Assembly (NCBI RefSeq): GCF_003286915.1 | Contig: NZ_QMFY01000008.1 | Span: 220,798-284,797 of the forward strand | Direction of reading: 5' to 3' | Source: Pseudochryseolinea flava | Lineage (GTDB): Bacteria > Bacteroidota > Bacteroidia > Cytophagales > Cyclobacteriaceae | Length of the DNA stretch: 64,000 nt | In this document: one piece after another, positions 8,490 through 17,454 of the stretch | How positions within the stretch are numbered: the first letter of the stretch is position 1 | How the letters are laid out: the number at the start of each line of letters is the position of its first letter | Notes under the pieces: generated by a model | What the model was told of the DNA's origin: nothing | The model's input: the letters and a program-made list of their open reading frames with translations, nothing else | Database searches by the model: none | Translations under genes and position numbers: made by a program

Positions 8490-10149
8490 ACGCATTGTAA
8501 AAATAATATCAACGTTATTGGGTGTTATGGTGGCGCTTGTGCTCATCATGATGATCTATGTTCGCGTCGTGTCATCGACGGATCCGCCGGCGGCTGCAGT
8601 ACAACAACTTGAGTCGATGAAGGTTGATAAACCCGTGGCTACTTCCGATGGGTTAATGACGTATGGAGATAGCTGGTTTAGAAAAAGCGAAACCGGATTT
8701 TACGAACTCTACGTGGAGGGTGATGCGCTTAGCCGAGGCGTTGCGGCAGGTCAATTGACGCAGTCTCTGGTCCAGTATCAAGAGAAAGTGTTCAATGATC
8801 AAATTGAGAAACTGGTGCCTTCACCAATTTATCGCGAGTGTCTTCGGTATTTTGTCGGGTGGTTCAACAGGGACCTCGATGAATATGTAGATGAAGAATT
8901 CAAAACGGAGATCTATGGAATTTCTCAAGTGTCTTCCCACGATTACGACTATATCGCACCGGCATATCAACGCATTTTGAATTATCATGGCGCGCATGAC
9001 ATCGGACATGCATTACAAAATATGGCGCTGGTAGGATGTACCTCTTTTGGTACTTGGGGAAATGACTCCGAAGATGGCTCTCTCATCATCGGTCGTAATT
9101 TTGATTTCTTCGTGGGTGAAGAATTCGCGAAGAACAAGATCATTGCTTTCTACAAGCCTAGCAACGGATATCCTTTTATGATGGTGACCTTTGGTGGCAT
9201 GACCGGTGTGTTGTCGGGTATGAACGTTGCCGGTTTGACTGTTACCATTAACGCTGCGAAATCTGATATTCCATCCGGCGCCGCTACACCTGTGTCGCTT
9301 GTTGCGCGCGAAATTTTGCAGTACGCAACAACCATTGAAGAAGCCTATGCGATTGCTCAGAAACGAAAGATGTTCGTCGCTGAGAGCTTCTTGATCGGGT
9401 CGGCTAAGGATCATCGCGCTGCTGTCATTGAGAAAGATACCGAACAGACTTCCTTGTATGAATCGAACCAGGAACGTATCGTTTGCACCAATCATTTTCA
9501 GAGCGCTACGCTTGGCAATACTGTTGTCAATCAGGAACACATTAATGCGAGTGCATCCAAATACAGGTACGAACGTGTGGAAGAGTTGATTCGTAAGAAT
9601 GAAAAAAATACTGTTGCGAAAACAGTACAACTACTCCGTGATCAGAGGGGAAAGGCTGATGCTGAAATAGGACTGGGGAACGAAAAAGCAATCAATCAAT
9701 TGATTGCCCATCACAGTATTATTTTTCAACCTGAAAAAGGTTTGGTTTGGATTTCAGCAAATCGGTATCAGCTGGGTAAATTCGTTTGCTACGATTTGAA
9801 TAAAGTATTTGCTACACAGAAAACGAGCAATGCTGAGATCTATGAAAAGGATAAGACATTTGCGGAAGATTCTTTTCTTCAGAGCGATGCGTTTGAAAAG
9901 TTCATGAAGGTGGAACGTTACCGATTTCCTTTTAATGAACGCAGCGACTTAGATCCACAAGCAATTGTTCAAAGTAACCCGCAGGCCTATCACGCTTACA
10001 TGTTTAGCGGTGATGTTTATTTTCAGCGGGAAGATTATTCAAACGCCGTGAGGATGTATGAGCTTGCGCTGACGAAAGAGATCGCTACACAGGGAGAACG
10101 TGATCACATCGAGAAAAATCTGATCAAAGCAAAAGAGATGAATCGATGA
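8482..10149 (+). CDS. C45-family autoproteolytic acyltransferase/hydrolase with N-terminal anchor and TPR-like tail
   Basis: The ATG at 8482 (555 residues) is preferred over the upstream TTG because a basic-hydrophobic anchor (residues about 1-30) starts there. The segment VGCTSFGTWGNDSEDG contains Cys186, the expected Ntn-type nucleophile that becomes the new N-terminus after self-cleavage, and GRNFDFF follows. This matches the C45/acyl-CoA:6-APA acyltransferase and choloylglycine-hydrolase superfamily (amide or ester bond transfer or hydrolysis). Residues about 505-550 look like one TPR hairpin (SGDVYFQREDYSNAV). The long pro-segment before Cys186 is notable. Placement inside the pigment operon suggests a role in forming or editing the ester between the aryl-polyene acid and the resorcinol half, but this is speculation. 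Confidence 0.8.
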   Translation: MLKRIVKIISTLLGVMVALVLIMMIYVRVVSSTDPPAAAVQQLESMKVDKPVATSDGLMTYGDSWFRKSETGFYELYVEGDALSRGVAAGQLTQSLVQYQEKVFNDQIEKLVPSPIYRECLRYFVGWFNRDLDEYVDEEFKTEIYGISQVSSHDYDYIAPAYQRILNYHGAHDIGHALQNMALVGCTSFGTWGNDSEDGSLIIGRNFDFFVGEEFAKNKIIAFYKPSNGYPFMMVTFGGMTGVLSGMNVAGLTVTINAAKSDIPSGAATPVSLVAREILQYATTIEEAYAIAQKRKMFVAESFLIGSAKDHRAAVIEKDTEQTSLYESNQERIVCTNHFQSATLGNTVVNQEHINASASKYRYERVEELIRKNEKNTVAKTVQLLRDQRGKADAEIGLGNEKAINQLIAHHSIIFQPEKGLVWISANRYQLGKFVCYDLNKVFATQKTSNAEIYEKDKTFAEDSFLQSDAFEKFMKVERYRFPFNERSDLDPQAIVQSNPQAYHAYMFSGDVYFQREDYSNAVRMYELALTKEIATQGERDHIEKNLIKAKEMNR

Positions 10150-10520
10150 TTGTTGGAAACGGTATCGATATGGTTGAAGTGAAACGCATTGCAGATAAAA
10201 TCGCTCGTGATACCGGATTTCGGGAAGTTGTTTTTTCTACGGCGGAAATCAACTATTGTGAAAAAGCTTTGAAGAAAGCAGAACATTATGCTGCGCGGTT
10301 TGCTGCGAAGGAAGCGTTTCTGAAAGCAAGTGGATTGGGGTTGACGGCGGGCCACGAACTTCATTTGATCGAGGTAGCATCAGATTCTTTAGGAAAGCCA
10401 TCGATTGTACTGGGAGGGAAGTTTAAGCAACTTGCCGAAGAGAATGGATGGAATAAAATACATGTTTCACTTACACACGTGGCGGCATTTGCAATGGCCT
10501 TTGTAATTATTGAACGATGA
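10146..10520 (+). CDS. 4'-phosphopantetheinyl transferase, AcpS type
   Basis: This 124-residue protein has the AcpS signature GIDMVEVKRI with Asp8, and AARFAAKEAFLKA with the magnesium-binding Glu near residue 58. AcpS moves phosphopantetheine from CoA to the serine of an acyl carrier protein. Placement between a C45 hydrolase gene (4 nt overlap) and an adenylating enzyme gene (4 nt overlap) indicates a copy dedicated to the carrier proteins of the pigment pathway. The window shows no carrier protein gene, so those are presumably upstream. A housekeeping role cannot be excluded without the rest of the genome. Confidence 0.9.
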   Translation: MIVGNGIDMVEVKRIADKIARDTGFREVVFSTAEINYCEKALKKAEHYAARFAAKEAFLKASGLGLTAGHELHLIEVASDSLGKPSIVLGGKFKQLAEENGWNKIHVSLTHVAAFAMAFVIIER

Positions 10521-11821
10521 ACTTAACGCCGGATATTGAATTTGCTTCTGCTCACGATATTGCCGCAATGCAGTATGAAAAATTGACGGCACTGCTAAGT
10601 TATCTTCAAACGCATTCTCCATTTTATCAACGTCATTTTAGTAAGCACGCAATCGATCTCAACGCGGTAAAAAGCATTGCCGATTTGGCCTCTATAACGC
10701 CCGTTACGAAAGATGATCTCCAGCGCGAGAATTGGGATTTCATTTGTGTTCCGCGACATAAGATCGTAGAATATACAAGTACTTCTGGAACACTCGGGAA
10801 ACCTGTAACGGTACCCCTATCTGCCAATGATATTAAACGATTGGCATACAATGAGGCGATTTCTTTTGCGTGTGCCGATGGTGATAAACACGATCTCTAC
10901 CAGCTCATGTTAACCATGGACCGGCAGTTTATGGCTGGGCTCGCTTACTTTGAAGGCATTCGTCAACTCGGTGCAGGCTTAATTCGCGTAGGTCCTGGCT
11001 TGCCGGCGATGCAATGGGAAGTGATACATCGTCTCCAGCCAACGGCGATTGTAGCTGTCCCTTCATTTGTTGTGAAGCTGTTGGAGTATGCCGTGCAGCA
11101 TGGTATTGACCCTAATAAAACGAGTGTCAAAAAAGTTATCTGTATTGGTGAAAGTATTCGAACCGCAGACTTGTCATTAAATGCGCTCGGGCAAAAAATT
11201 ACCGCGCAATGGAATGTAGTATTGTTTGGAACCTACGCCGCTACTGAGATGCAGACGGCTTTTCCTGAATGTAGGCATGGCCGGGGAGGGCATCTTCATC
11301 CTGAGCTGATTATTGTTGAGATTCTCGACGACGATAATAATGTTGTGAAACCAGGCCAAGCGGGAGAGGTAACCATCACAACACTTGGCGTTGAAGCAAT
11401 GCCATTGTTGCGATACAAGACAGGAGACATTGCAAAAGCATTTGTCGAACCATGTGCTTGCGGAAGGAATACAATACGCCTTAGTCCGGTGCTGGGGCGA
11501 AAACAGCATATGTTAAAGGTGAAAGGGACGACACTTTTTCCGCCAGCGATCTTTGAAGTATTGAATAAGACGCGTGGTGTTCGCGATTATGTTGTTGAAG
11601 TAACGGATAGTGCGCTGGGCACAGATGAACTTATGATTTATGTTTTGGCCGAGGAAGAAAATGAACCAGTTTCAAAACAATTGCTGTCGGCATTTCAGTC
11701 GCAGTTGCGTGTAGTGCCTGCGTTGCAATTTGTGGATCCGCGGGCGTTGGAAGAATTGCAGGGTGTTGGTACAAATCGGAAGGTGAGTCGCTTTATGGAT
11801 AGAAGGTCTATAAACAAATGA
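10517..11821 (+). CDS. PaaK-like adenylate-forming enzyme (phenylacetate-CoA ligase family)
   Basis: This 434-residue protein has the phosphate-loop motif YTSTSGTLGKP (ANL superfamily), the central ATEMQTAFPE segment, and LLRYKTGDIA, matching the Y-x-TGD adenylate motif of PaaK. Family members activate aryl acids as AMP esters and then thioesters of CoA or a carrier protein. In flexirubin/aryl-polyene synthesis, such an enzyme would load a cinnamate- or coumarate-type starter onto the carrier protein. The cluster of cysteines CACGRN (about residue 320) resembles the metal-binding CxCG of PaaK proteins. It is the last gene of the co-directional operon and is followed by a short hairpin. The starter identity is inferred. 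Confidence 0.85.
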   Translation: MNLTPDIEFASAHDIAAMQYEKLTALLSYLQTHSPFYQRHFSKHAIDLNAVKSIADLASITPVTKDDLQRENWDFICVPRHKIVEYTSTSGTLGKPVTVPLSANDIKRLAYNEAISFACADGDKHDLYQLMLTMDRQFMAGLAYFEGIRQLGAGLIRVGPGLPAMQWEVIHRLQPTAIVAVPSFVVKLLEYAVQHGIDPNKTSVKKVICIGESIRTADLSLNALGQKITAQWNVVLFGTYAATEMQTAFPECRHGRGGHLHPELIIVEILDDDNNVVKPGQAGEVTITTLGVEAMPLLRYKTGDIAKAFVEPCACGRNTIRLSPVLGRKQHMLKVKGTTLFPPAIFEVLNKTRGVRDYVVEVTDSALGTDELMIYVLAEEENEPVSKQLLSAFQSQLRVVPALQFVDPRALEELQGVGTNRKVSRFMDRRSINK

Positions 11822-11842
11822 TGCCGGCATAACCGGCACCAT
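11822..11842. terminator. Short hairpin between convergent genes
   Basis: TGCCGG and CCGGCA (11822-11827 and 11833-11838) form a 6-bp GC-rich stem with a 5-nt loop between the ends of the adenylase operon and the lipoprotein gene. No strong T-run follows on either strand, so termination is plausible but not certain. Confidence 0.4.
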
Positions 11843-11867
11843 CTGCTATCTAAATTTGCTCACTAAA

Positions 11868-12614
11868 TTATCCAACTTCTTTTTCAAGTTCGTCAATTTT
11901 TTGCTGCGCTTCAGACTTTCCTAAAGAGTAAGAAAGTTTGTAAAGCTCAAGCGCTTCACGTCTAGTTTCTTTTTTCTTCTTAGGCGCAAACTTCGTTCTG
12001 TCAGCAGCAGTTTCAAGTGCTTGTGCTTGTGCAAAGTACATGTCTGCCTGAGTTAAGCGTGATTGCGTGTTGATTTCTTCAACCTTTGTTTCGAGGTTAG
12101 CAACATCTTGCTCACGCATCTTGATCGTTTCTGTGTTCATGTTGATCAAAGAATCTTTCTGATTTACAGACGCTGTCAAGTTCGCGTTTTCACCACGCAT
12201 TCTTTCTACTTCAGTTTGAAGTGCAGCGATTTGAGCCGTGCTGGCTTCAAGATCAGCTTTCAAACGCTTGATGGTAGCAGAGTATCCAGAGGATGAAGCT
12301 TTAGAAGATTTTACAGACTTTTCAAGTTCTGCAATCTTCGCTTGTGTTTCTCTGATGTGGTTGTTGATGCTCTTCAATCGTCCAGAATAGTCTTTGTAAG
12401 AAGTGCCTTCAACAACATCCGTTCTCAGAAGTTGTCTGCTTGCGTCAATAGAATCGATCAGAACACCGACTTCATTAAGTTGCTGAGCAGTTTGTTGGCT
12501 CACTTGAAGTTCAGTACGTAACGAATCGACTTCGGCATGGAGTCTTGCCTTTTCTTCTCTATCACAGCTCCAGAGCATTGCAATCAGTGGCAATGCAAAG
12601 ATGAGTTTCTTCAT
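11868..12614 (-). CDS. Coiled-coil lipoprotein of unknown function
   Basis: This 248-residue protein begins with a lipoprotein signal peptide ending MLWSC; Cys17 is followed by the acidic DREEK, which resembles the surface-export signal of Bacteroidota lipoproteins. From about residue 20 to 200 the sequence is heptad-rich (for example LRTELQVSQQTAQQLNEVG and MREQDVANLETKVEE) and should form a long coiled coil. The last 45 residues contain a KKKK-rich segment and a short helical repeat. No enzyme motif is visible. It is monocistronic, convergent with the pigment operon and divergent from the Asp-box gene. An envelope structural or scaffold role is a guess. Confidence 0.7.
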   Translation of the reverse strand: MKKLIFALPLIAMLWSCDREEKARLHAEVDSLRTELQVSQQTAQQLNEVGVLIDSIDASRQLLRTDVVEGTSYKDYSGRLKSINNHIRETQAKIAELEKSVKSSKASSSGYSATIKRLKADLEASTAQIAALQTEVERMRGENANLTASVNQKDSLINMNTETIKMREQDVANLETKVEEINTQSRLTQADMYFAQAQALETAADRTKFAPKKKKETRREALELYKLSYSLGKSEAQQKIDELEKEVG

Positions 12615-12778
12615 ATTGTTAAGTTTTAATTTCTACTACCCTTTGCAAATGAGACAGCAGGGGGCCATACTTTTTCATTTTCGGGGATAAACAGTCGATC
12701 ATGGCGATGAATTAACCCGCTCCCTCGAATTTTTAGATTTTGCTCAGAATCCTTTGTAGAAATTTTCCCCACCTTGAG

Positions 12779-12789
12779 TATAAATTTTG
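12779..12789 (+). promoter_or_regulatory. Candidate -7 box of the Asp-box gene
   Basis: TATAAATTTTG at 12779-12789 resembles the Bacteroidota -7 element (TAnnTTTG); a TTTG at 12753-12756 could be the -33 element, with slightly long spacing. The gene start chosen downstream is at 12870. Confidence 0.35.
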
Positions 12790-12869
12790 TTGAACCAAAC
12801 ATCCAAATTCTTGTCCGCCTGTTTTTCGATACTCCAATTTTCTACTCTATTTTTACCCAAACATTCAAT

Positions 12870-14120
12870 ATGAAGCTCAAAACCACGGGCGCCCTAACGG
12901 CCATTACCCTCGTTTCTTCAATGGCCTTTGGTCAAACCGTAAAGGATTTAGGAGAAGTATCGGCAACCGCACACAATGTCGCTGTCACCGTAAATCCAAA
13001 GAATCCACAAAATATCATTGCTGCTACCGGTGGCGCCATACATTATAGTATCGACGGCGGCCAGAATTGGACGAAATCATTGTCGGAAGCATTGGGTGTT
13101 GGAGCGCCTGTAGTGGTTGCCAATGTAAAGGGCGACGCACACTATCTTCATACAGAACAAACGGCGAGTGGTTCCAGTGTTATCTTTTGCCATGCATCAT
13201 CCGATGGTGGAAAAACTTGGAGTGAACCCATTGCCGTAACAGACCCTCAACAGAAGGATCGCCGGATGCCTTGGGCTATTTATGATGGTAAAGAAAATTT
13301 ATATGTATCCTGGACGGAGTTCGATAAATATGGAAGTGATGATGCAAATTGTCAGTCGCGTATCATGCTTTCGCGCTCGTCGAGTGGAAAGAAATGGGGT
13401 GATCCGATCGAAATTTCTCAGACACCCGGCAATTGTGTCGACGATAAAAGTGCTGTAGCGGGAAGTATGCCGGCTGCAGGTATCGATGGAAAGATGTTCG
13501 TAGGATGGTCGCAAGGTGATCGCGTGATGGTAGATCGTTCTTTCGATGGCGGTCTTTGGCTCTCGAACGATATTCCGGCCATCCAACAAAGATCCGGTAG
13601 AAAAATAGAAATCCCCGACCTGGGACCGACGAATGGCAAAGCGTTAATTGTATCCGACCGCGGTAAGAGTGAGCAACGCGGATTGTTGTATGTTGTATTT
13701 GCAGATCAACGGTATGGCAAAACCACCACCGATATTTATTTCACACGCTCCGTCAACTTCGGTGATCTTTGGATATCGCCAGAGAAAGTAACGCCGAAAT
13801 TAGAAGGCGTGCATCACCAATTCTTACCCTGGGCAACCATTGATCAAAGCACTGGCTTTTTATACATCGTTTATTACGAAATGGACGAAGATGGCTTGAT
13901 ACATGTAAAACTATCGTGGTCAAATGATGCCGGGATCAGCTTTAAAACACTATCGCTTACCAGCGCACCCATTCATTTGCCCTCAGGATATACGCCGGAG
14001 TATATCAACGTATCGGCCCACAAGGGAGTGGTAAGCACCATTTGGTTACAAGACGAGAACGGAAAAAGCGTAGCCAAAGTAGCCACCGTGAAGTATGAAG
14101 ATCTAGCGAAGAATCAGTAG
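12870..14120 (+). CDS. Secreted BNR/Asp-box (sialidase-fold) protein
   Basis: The ATG at 12870 gives 416 residues starting with a Sec signal peptide that ends SSMAFGQ; an in-frame upstream GTG/ATG reading would add 32 residues that break this signal. Asp-box motifs SIDGGQNWT, SSDGGKTWS, SFDGGLWLS and SNDAGISFK recur at spacing typical of a six-bladed beta-propeller. Such propellers occur in exo-sialidases and in non-catalytic or other glycan-acting proteins. I do not see the arginine triad of true sialidases with confidence, so the activity is left open. The protein should be periplasmic or secreted. No operon partner is visible: both flanking genes are on the opposite strand. Confidence 0.75.
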   Translation: MKLKTTGALTAITLVSSMAFGQTVKDLGEVSATAHNVAVTVNPKNPQNIIAATGGAIHYSIDGGQNWTKSLSEALGVGAPVVVANVKGDAHYLHTEQTASGSSVIFCHASSDGGKTWSEPIAVTDPQQKDRRMPWAIYDGKENLYVSWTEFDKYGSDDANCQSRIMLSRSSSGKKWGDPIEISQTPGNCVDDKSAVAGSMPAAGIDGKMFVGWSQGDRVMVDRSFDGGLWLSNDIPAIQQRSGRKIEIPDLGPTNGKALIVSDRGKSEQRGLLYVVFADQRYGKTTTDIYFTRSVNFGDLWISPEKVTPKLEGVHHQFLPWATIDQSTGFLYIVYYEMDEDGLIHVKLSWSNDAGISFKTLSLTSAPIHLPSGYTPEYINVSAHKGVVSTIWLQDENGKSVAKVATVKYEDLAKNQ

Positions 14121-14162
14121 TTGTCGCGTAGTACCTTCACCCTACAACAACTACTGAAAATT
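14115..14162. terminator. Inverted repeat between convergent genes
   Basis: CAGTAGTTGT (14115-14124) and ACAACTACTG (14147-14156) form a perfect 10-bp stem with a 22-nt loop, followed by an A/T-rich tract, between the Asp-box gene and the DsbA gene. The large loop makes it a weaker terminator candidate. Confidence 0.45.
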
Positions 14163-14164
14163 AT

Positions 14165-14863
14165 TTAGCAATTCTTGCCGTCGACATCACAAGCGTCGCC
14201 AGTGATTGCGACCTCGCTTTCAGCATGAATTTCTTGAAATGCTTTTACAAAAGTTTCGGAAGCCTGTGCGCCGGAAACTCCATACTTATTGTTGATGATG
14301 TAGAACGGCACACCCGTGATGCCAAGTTTGCTTAATTCTTTCTCGGCAAGTGATATTTGTTGAATTGCCTGCGGACTTGCAAAGATGTCAGGGTCCGCGG
14401 CATTCACAAGGCCAACTGATTTTGCTATTTCGCGCAGTGTGTTTTTGTTCGTGAGATCGACACCATCCGTAAAGTAGGCGTTAAATAAAGCTTCCATCAC
14501 TTCGAGATGTTTGCCCTCAAGCTTTGCGAGTTGAACGATGCTATGTAGCATTCTTGTGTTGGGCGACGTAGTTTGCTTATCATAATCGAACGTTAATCCT
14601 TCTTGGGCTGCAACATTGGTTACATTTCCCGTAAGCTGTTCGTAGCGGGCTTCGCTCCCAAACTTATCAATAAGGTGTTCTTTCTGATTAACACCTTCTA
14701 CCGGTGTATTTGGATTGAGCTCAAAAGGATGATACTCCACTTCAAATTGAAATTTGTCAGCTAGCTGATGCATGGCCTTTTCAAGTCGGCGCTTACCAAT
14801 GTAGCACCATGGGCAAACGATGTCGGAAACTATATCGATTTTAATGGTTGGTTTCGTGTTCAT
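14165..14863 (-). CDS. DsbA family oxidoreductase, FrnE type
   Basis: This 232-residue thioredoxin-fold protein has the active site CPWC in SDIVCPWCYIGKRRL (Cys18 and Cys21) and the cis-proline segment GITGVPFYIINN. This layout is typical of the cytoplasmic FrnE/2-hydroxychromene-2-carboxylate isomerase-like branch of DsbA proteins. No signal peptide is present. The C-terminus has a further Cys pair (DACDVDGKNC) that could be a regulatory or metal-binding site. Members act as thiol-disulfide oxidoreductases in oxidative stress, and the natural substrate is unknown. The gene stands alone, convergent with the Asp-box gene and divergent from ahcY. Confidence 0.85.
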   Translation of the reverse strand: MNTKPTIKIDIVSDIVCPWCYIGKRRLEKAMHQLADKFQFEVEYHPFELNPNTPVEGVNQKEHLIDKFGSEARYEQLTGNVTNVAAQEGLTFDYDKQTTSPNTRMLHSIVQLAKLEGKHLEVMEALFNAYFTDGVDLTNKNTLREIAKSVGLVNAADPDIFASPQAIQQISLAEKELSKLGITGVPFYIINNKYGVSGAQASETFVKAFQEIHAESEVAITGDACDVDGKNC

Positions 14864-14968
14864 GTAAATGTTTTAAGTGCAAACAGGGCGACGCTTTTTT
14901 TAGTTCTTGCCTGGTGAGGCGGTTCGGAAAAGCGCATAATTCCCAGTCATTTTCTCGCAGATTCTCCT

Positions 14969-14976
14969 TATTTTTG
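14969..14976 (+). promoter_or_regulatory. Candidate -7 box of ahcY
   Basis: TATTTTTG matches the Bacteroidota -7 consensus TAnnTTTG and lies 76 nt upstream of the ahcY start. No clear -33 TTTG is seen at the ideal distance. Confidence 0.35.
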
Positions 14977-15051
14977 TCGCTGCTTACTAACAAAAAGTCC
15001 CTCTGGACGTTGTAGAAGCAAGGTTCCGGAAAAAGCAAAAAACATAAGAAC

Positions 15052-16359
15052 ATGACGGTTGACGAAAAATTGAAATTCAAGGTTAAAGACCTTTCATTGG
15101 CTGCCTGGGGTCGTAAAGAGATTACCCTTGCTGAGGCTGAAATGCCGGGTTTAATGGCAATTCGTGAAGAATTTGGCAAACAGCAGCCTTTAAAAGGCGC
15201 GCGTATCGCGGGTTGCTTGCACATGACCATCCAAACTGCAGTGTTGATTGAAACATTGATCGCCCTTGGAGCAGAAGTGTCTTGGTCTTCTTGTAACATC
15301 TTCTCTACGCAAGATCACGCGGCTGCGGCCATTGCTGCTGCTGGTATTCCAGTGTACGCTTGGAAAGGTATGAACGAACAGGAATTTGACTGGTGTATTG
15401 AACAAACACTTTTCGCTTTCAAAGACGGCAAACCTTTGAACATGATCCTCGACGATGGTGGTGACCTTACCAACATGGTTCTTGATCGTTTCCCAGAACT
15501 TGTAAAAGATATTCGTGGTATCTCGGAAGAAACAACCACTGGCGTTCATCGCTTGATCGAACGTATGAACAATGGAAAACTTCCTATTCCAGCGATCAAT
15601 ATCAATGACTCTGTAACAAAATCTAAATTCGATAATAAGTACGGTTGTAAAGAATCTCTCGTAGATGCGATTCGTCGTGCAACAGATGTGATGATGGCCG
15701 GTAAAGTTGCTGTTGTCGCTGGTTATGGCGATGTAGGAAAAGGTTCTGCGGCGTCTCTACGCGGTGCGGGTGCGCGTGTAATCGTTACTGAAATCGATCC
15801 GATCTGCGCGCTGCAAGCGGCGATGGACGGATATGCCGTGAAGAAAATGGACGATGCTGTTAAAGAAGCGGATATCGTGGTGACGGCGACAGGTAACTTT
15901 GGCATTGTGTTGGCACGCCACTTCGAATCGATGAAAGATAAAACGATCGTATGTAATATCGGTCACTTCGATAATGAGATCGACGTAGCATGGTTGAATA
16001 AAAATGCAGCGAAGGATGAAGTTAAGCCACAAGTAGATCTTTATACATTGAAGAATGGCCGTCAAGTTATTCTGCTTGCAGAAGGACGCCTTGTGAACCT
16101 TGGTTGTGCAACAGGTCACCCTTCATTTGTAATGTCGAACTCGTTTACAAACCAAACGCTTGCACAGCTTGAACTTTGGAACAACTCAAACAAGTATGAG
16201 AATAAAGTTTACATGTTGCCGAAGCACTTGGATGAGAAAGTTGCAAGACTTCACTTGAAGAAAATCGGCGTTGAGCTTGATGAACTCACAGGTGATCAAG
16301 CTAAATATATTGGCGTTGAAGTGAAAGGTCCTTTCAAGCCAGATTACTACCGCTATTAA
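15052..16359 (+). CDS. ahcY: Adenosylhomocysteinase (S-adenosylhomocysteine hydrolase)
   Basis: This 435-residue cytosolic enzyme of the methyl cycle splits S-adenosyl-homocysteine into adenosine and homocysteine using bound NAD. Visible hallmarks are the substrate-site [13 protein letters not shown], the NAD-binding [16 protein letters not shown] segment, [18 protein letters not shown], and the C-terminal FKPDYYRY that closes the active site of the neighbouring subunit. Length and motif order fit the family completely. It is monocistronic, with a TATTTTTG box upstream and a strong terminator downstream. It would recycle the by-product of methyltransferases, including the methyltransferase domain encoded at 3161-6997. 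Confidence 0.98.
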   Translation: MTVDEKLKFKVKDLSLAAWGRKEITLAEAEMPGLMAIREEFGKQQPLKGARIAGCLHMTIQTAVLIETLIALGAEVSWSSCNIFSTQDHAAAAIAAAGIPVYAWKGMNEQEFDWCIEQTLFAFKDGKPLNMILDDGGDLTNMVLDRFPELVKDIRGISEETTTGVHRLIERMNNGKLPIPAININDSVTKSKFDNKYGCKESLVDAIRRATDVMMAGKVAVVAGYGDVGKGSAASLRGAGARVIVTEIDPICALQAAMDGYAVKKMDDAVKEADIVVTATGNFGIVLARHFESMKDKTIVCNIGHFDNEIDVAWLNKNAAKDEVKPQVDLYTLKNGRQVILLAEGRLVNLGCATGHPSFVMSNSFTNQTLAQLELWNNSNKYENKVYMLPKHLDEKVARLHLKKIGVELDELTGDQAKYIGVEVKGPFKPDYYRY

Positions 16360-16411
16360 TGCAAGCCTCTCGTCGCACGTTTGTGGCGATGCGCGAAATG
16401 CAAATTCATAT

Positions 16412-16445
16412 AAAGGCTCTGTTGAAAGACAGGGCCTTTCTTTTT
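16412..16445 (+). terminator. Rho-independent terminator of ahcY
   Basis: AAAGGCTCTG (16412-16421) pairs with CAGGGCCTTT (16430-16439) over 10 bp with one G-T pair and an 8-nt loop, followed by CTTTTTAT. Confidence 0.85.
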
Positions 16446-16607
16446 ATAGCCTTCTTCGTGAACGCAGGAACCCCGGCGCTTTTGTGCGGAAATGCACATA
16501 CGAATAACGATTAACGCAGCATTTCCTGGCAAGATATTCGCATCTAACCAGGCTTCATAGGATGCTAGAAGGCATTTCCTTTATATTTGAGCACGAACAA
16601 CGAAACC

Positions 16608-16913
16608 ATGCGGAACCTTTTAACCCTTGCTGCCGTCGCAGCTTTCATCCTTCTCACCGGATTCAAGACACCCCAGGAAAATATTGAATTCATTTGCATG
16701 AAAACGCACAAGGCTTCGAACACTTGTCACTTCAACTTTAAGATCGATGGAGCTAAATATCGGTACGTCGATATCGGGTGCCGATACAACAAAAAAACCG
16801 ATGAAGTAATTGCCGGTGTTAAGGAAGGTACCATCGCCCTTTCTAAAGATTGGAAAATAGAATGTCCAGAGCCAAAGGAAAAGAAAGAAGACGGCGCGAG
16901 TAAATCGTTCTAA
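16608..16913 (+). CDS. Small secreted protein of unknown function
   Basis: The ATG at 16608 gives 101 residues with a clear signal peptide (hydrophobic residues about 4-17, ending LLTGF). The mature part has two cysteines in ICMKTHKASNTCHF and a third in DIGCRYN, and ends in a lysine/glutamate-rich tail. No family is recognised. A TTG 21 nt upstream would displace the signal peptide from the N-terminus. It is convergent with the anti-sigma gene, 29 bp away. The cysteines suggest a disulfide-stabilised periplasmic protein. Confidence 0.55.
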   Translation: MRNLLTLAAVAAFILLTGFKTPQENIEFICMKTHKASNTCHFNFKIDGAKYRYVDIGCRYNKKTDEVIAGVKEGTIALSKDWKIECPEPKEKKEDGASKSF

Positions 16914-16942
16914 CAAGAACGCGTTGCTATTTTTAGCCGACA

Positions 16943-17452
16943 CTATGCGGACACTCTCCGCTTCGTAAACAATGGTTTTAGTATCGTTCGGTCTAACACA
17001 ATAAAGCCTATGATTAAGTTCAGGGCGAGTATAACATTCATGATCAGTTTTCCATTGATACTGATCTCAGGTAGTATACCCTGGGGAACGTTAAGGTGAT
17101 CAAGGTCTAATGTTGTTGTTTCGTTAAATACTCCCTGCGATACGAGCACGATGGCAATCGCCATGGTAAGCAATACACCGCATAATAGAAAAATTCCTTT
17201 CCAGATCGATGGTTGTGCTAAGGAGGCTGAACCATTCACTTTGTTCATGACCACATGCGTGAAGTTGCTGGGCGGATCAGACAGCGCTGGTCCAGCAAGC
17301 ATGCTGTGGATCAGTTTAGCTTCTTCATACTGCGCCTTTAATGACGCTGACAATTCAATTTCTGTCATTAATCTTTTTGCCTGCTCTGGAGATAGTGTGC
17401 CATCCAGCAAGGAAAAGATTCGATCATCATAGGTATTGTCCAGATCTTTCAT
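16943..17452 (-). CDS. Membrane anti-sigma factor-like protein paired with the ECF sigma factor
   Basis: This 169-residue protein has an N-terminal cytoplasmic domain whose opening (DDRIFSLLDGTLSPEQAKRLMTEIE) is typical of anti-sigma factors and zinc-finger-type sigma-binding domains, although no HxxxCxxC zinc motif is present. Two hydrophobic segments follow, at about 85-105 and 135-155, so the protein is an inner-membrane protein. It starts 2 bp after the stop of the ECF sigma gene, the usual arrangement of a sigma/anti-sigma pair. It is expected to hold the sigma factor inactive until an envelope signal arrives. The signal is unknown. Confidence 0.75.
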   Translation of the reverse strand: MKDLDNTYDDRIFSLLDGTLSPEQAKRLMTEIELSASLKAQYEEAKLIHSMLAGPALSDPPSNFTHVVMNKVNGSASLAQPSIWKGIFLLCGVLLTMAIAIVLVSQGVFNETTTLDLDHLNVPQGILPEISINGKLIMNVILALNLIIGFIVLDRTILKPLFTKRRVSA

Positions 17453-17454
17453 AA

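Noticed and set aside
9013..9630. 205-codon antisense frame opposite the C45 acyltransferase gene
   Set aside because: The plus-strand protein has clear family motifs over the whole stretch; the antisense frame has none.
12870..14120. True sialidase
   Set aside because: Asp boxes show the propeller fold, but I could not identify the catalytic arginine triad, and no sialic acid genes are nearby.
14841..15299. 152-codon antisense frame over the ahcY start and the DsbA promoter region
   Set aside because: It covers the conserved ahcY N-terminus and has no recognisable product.
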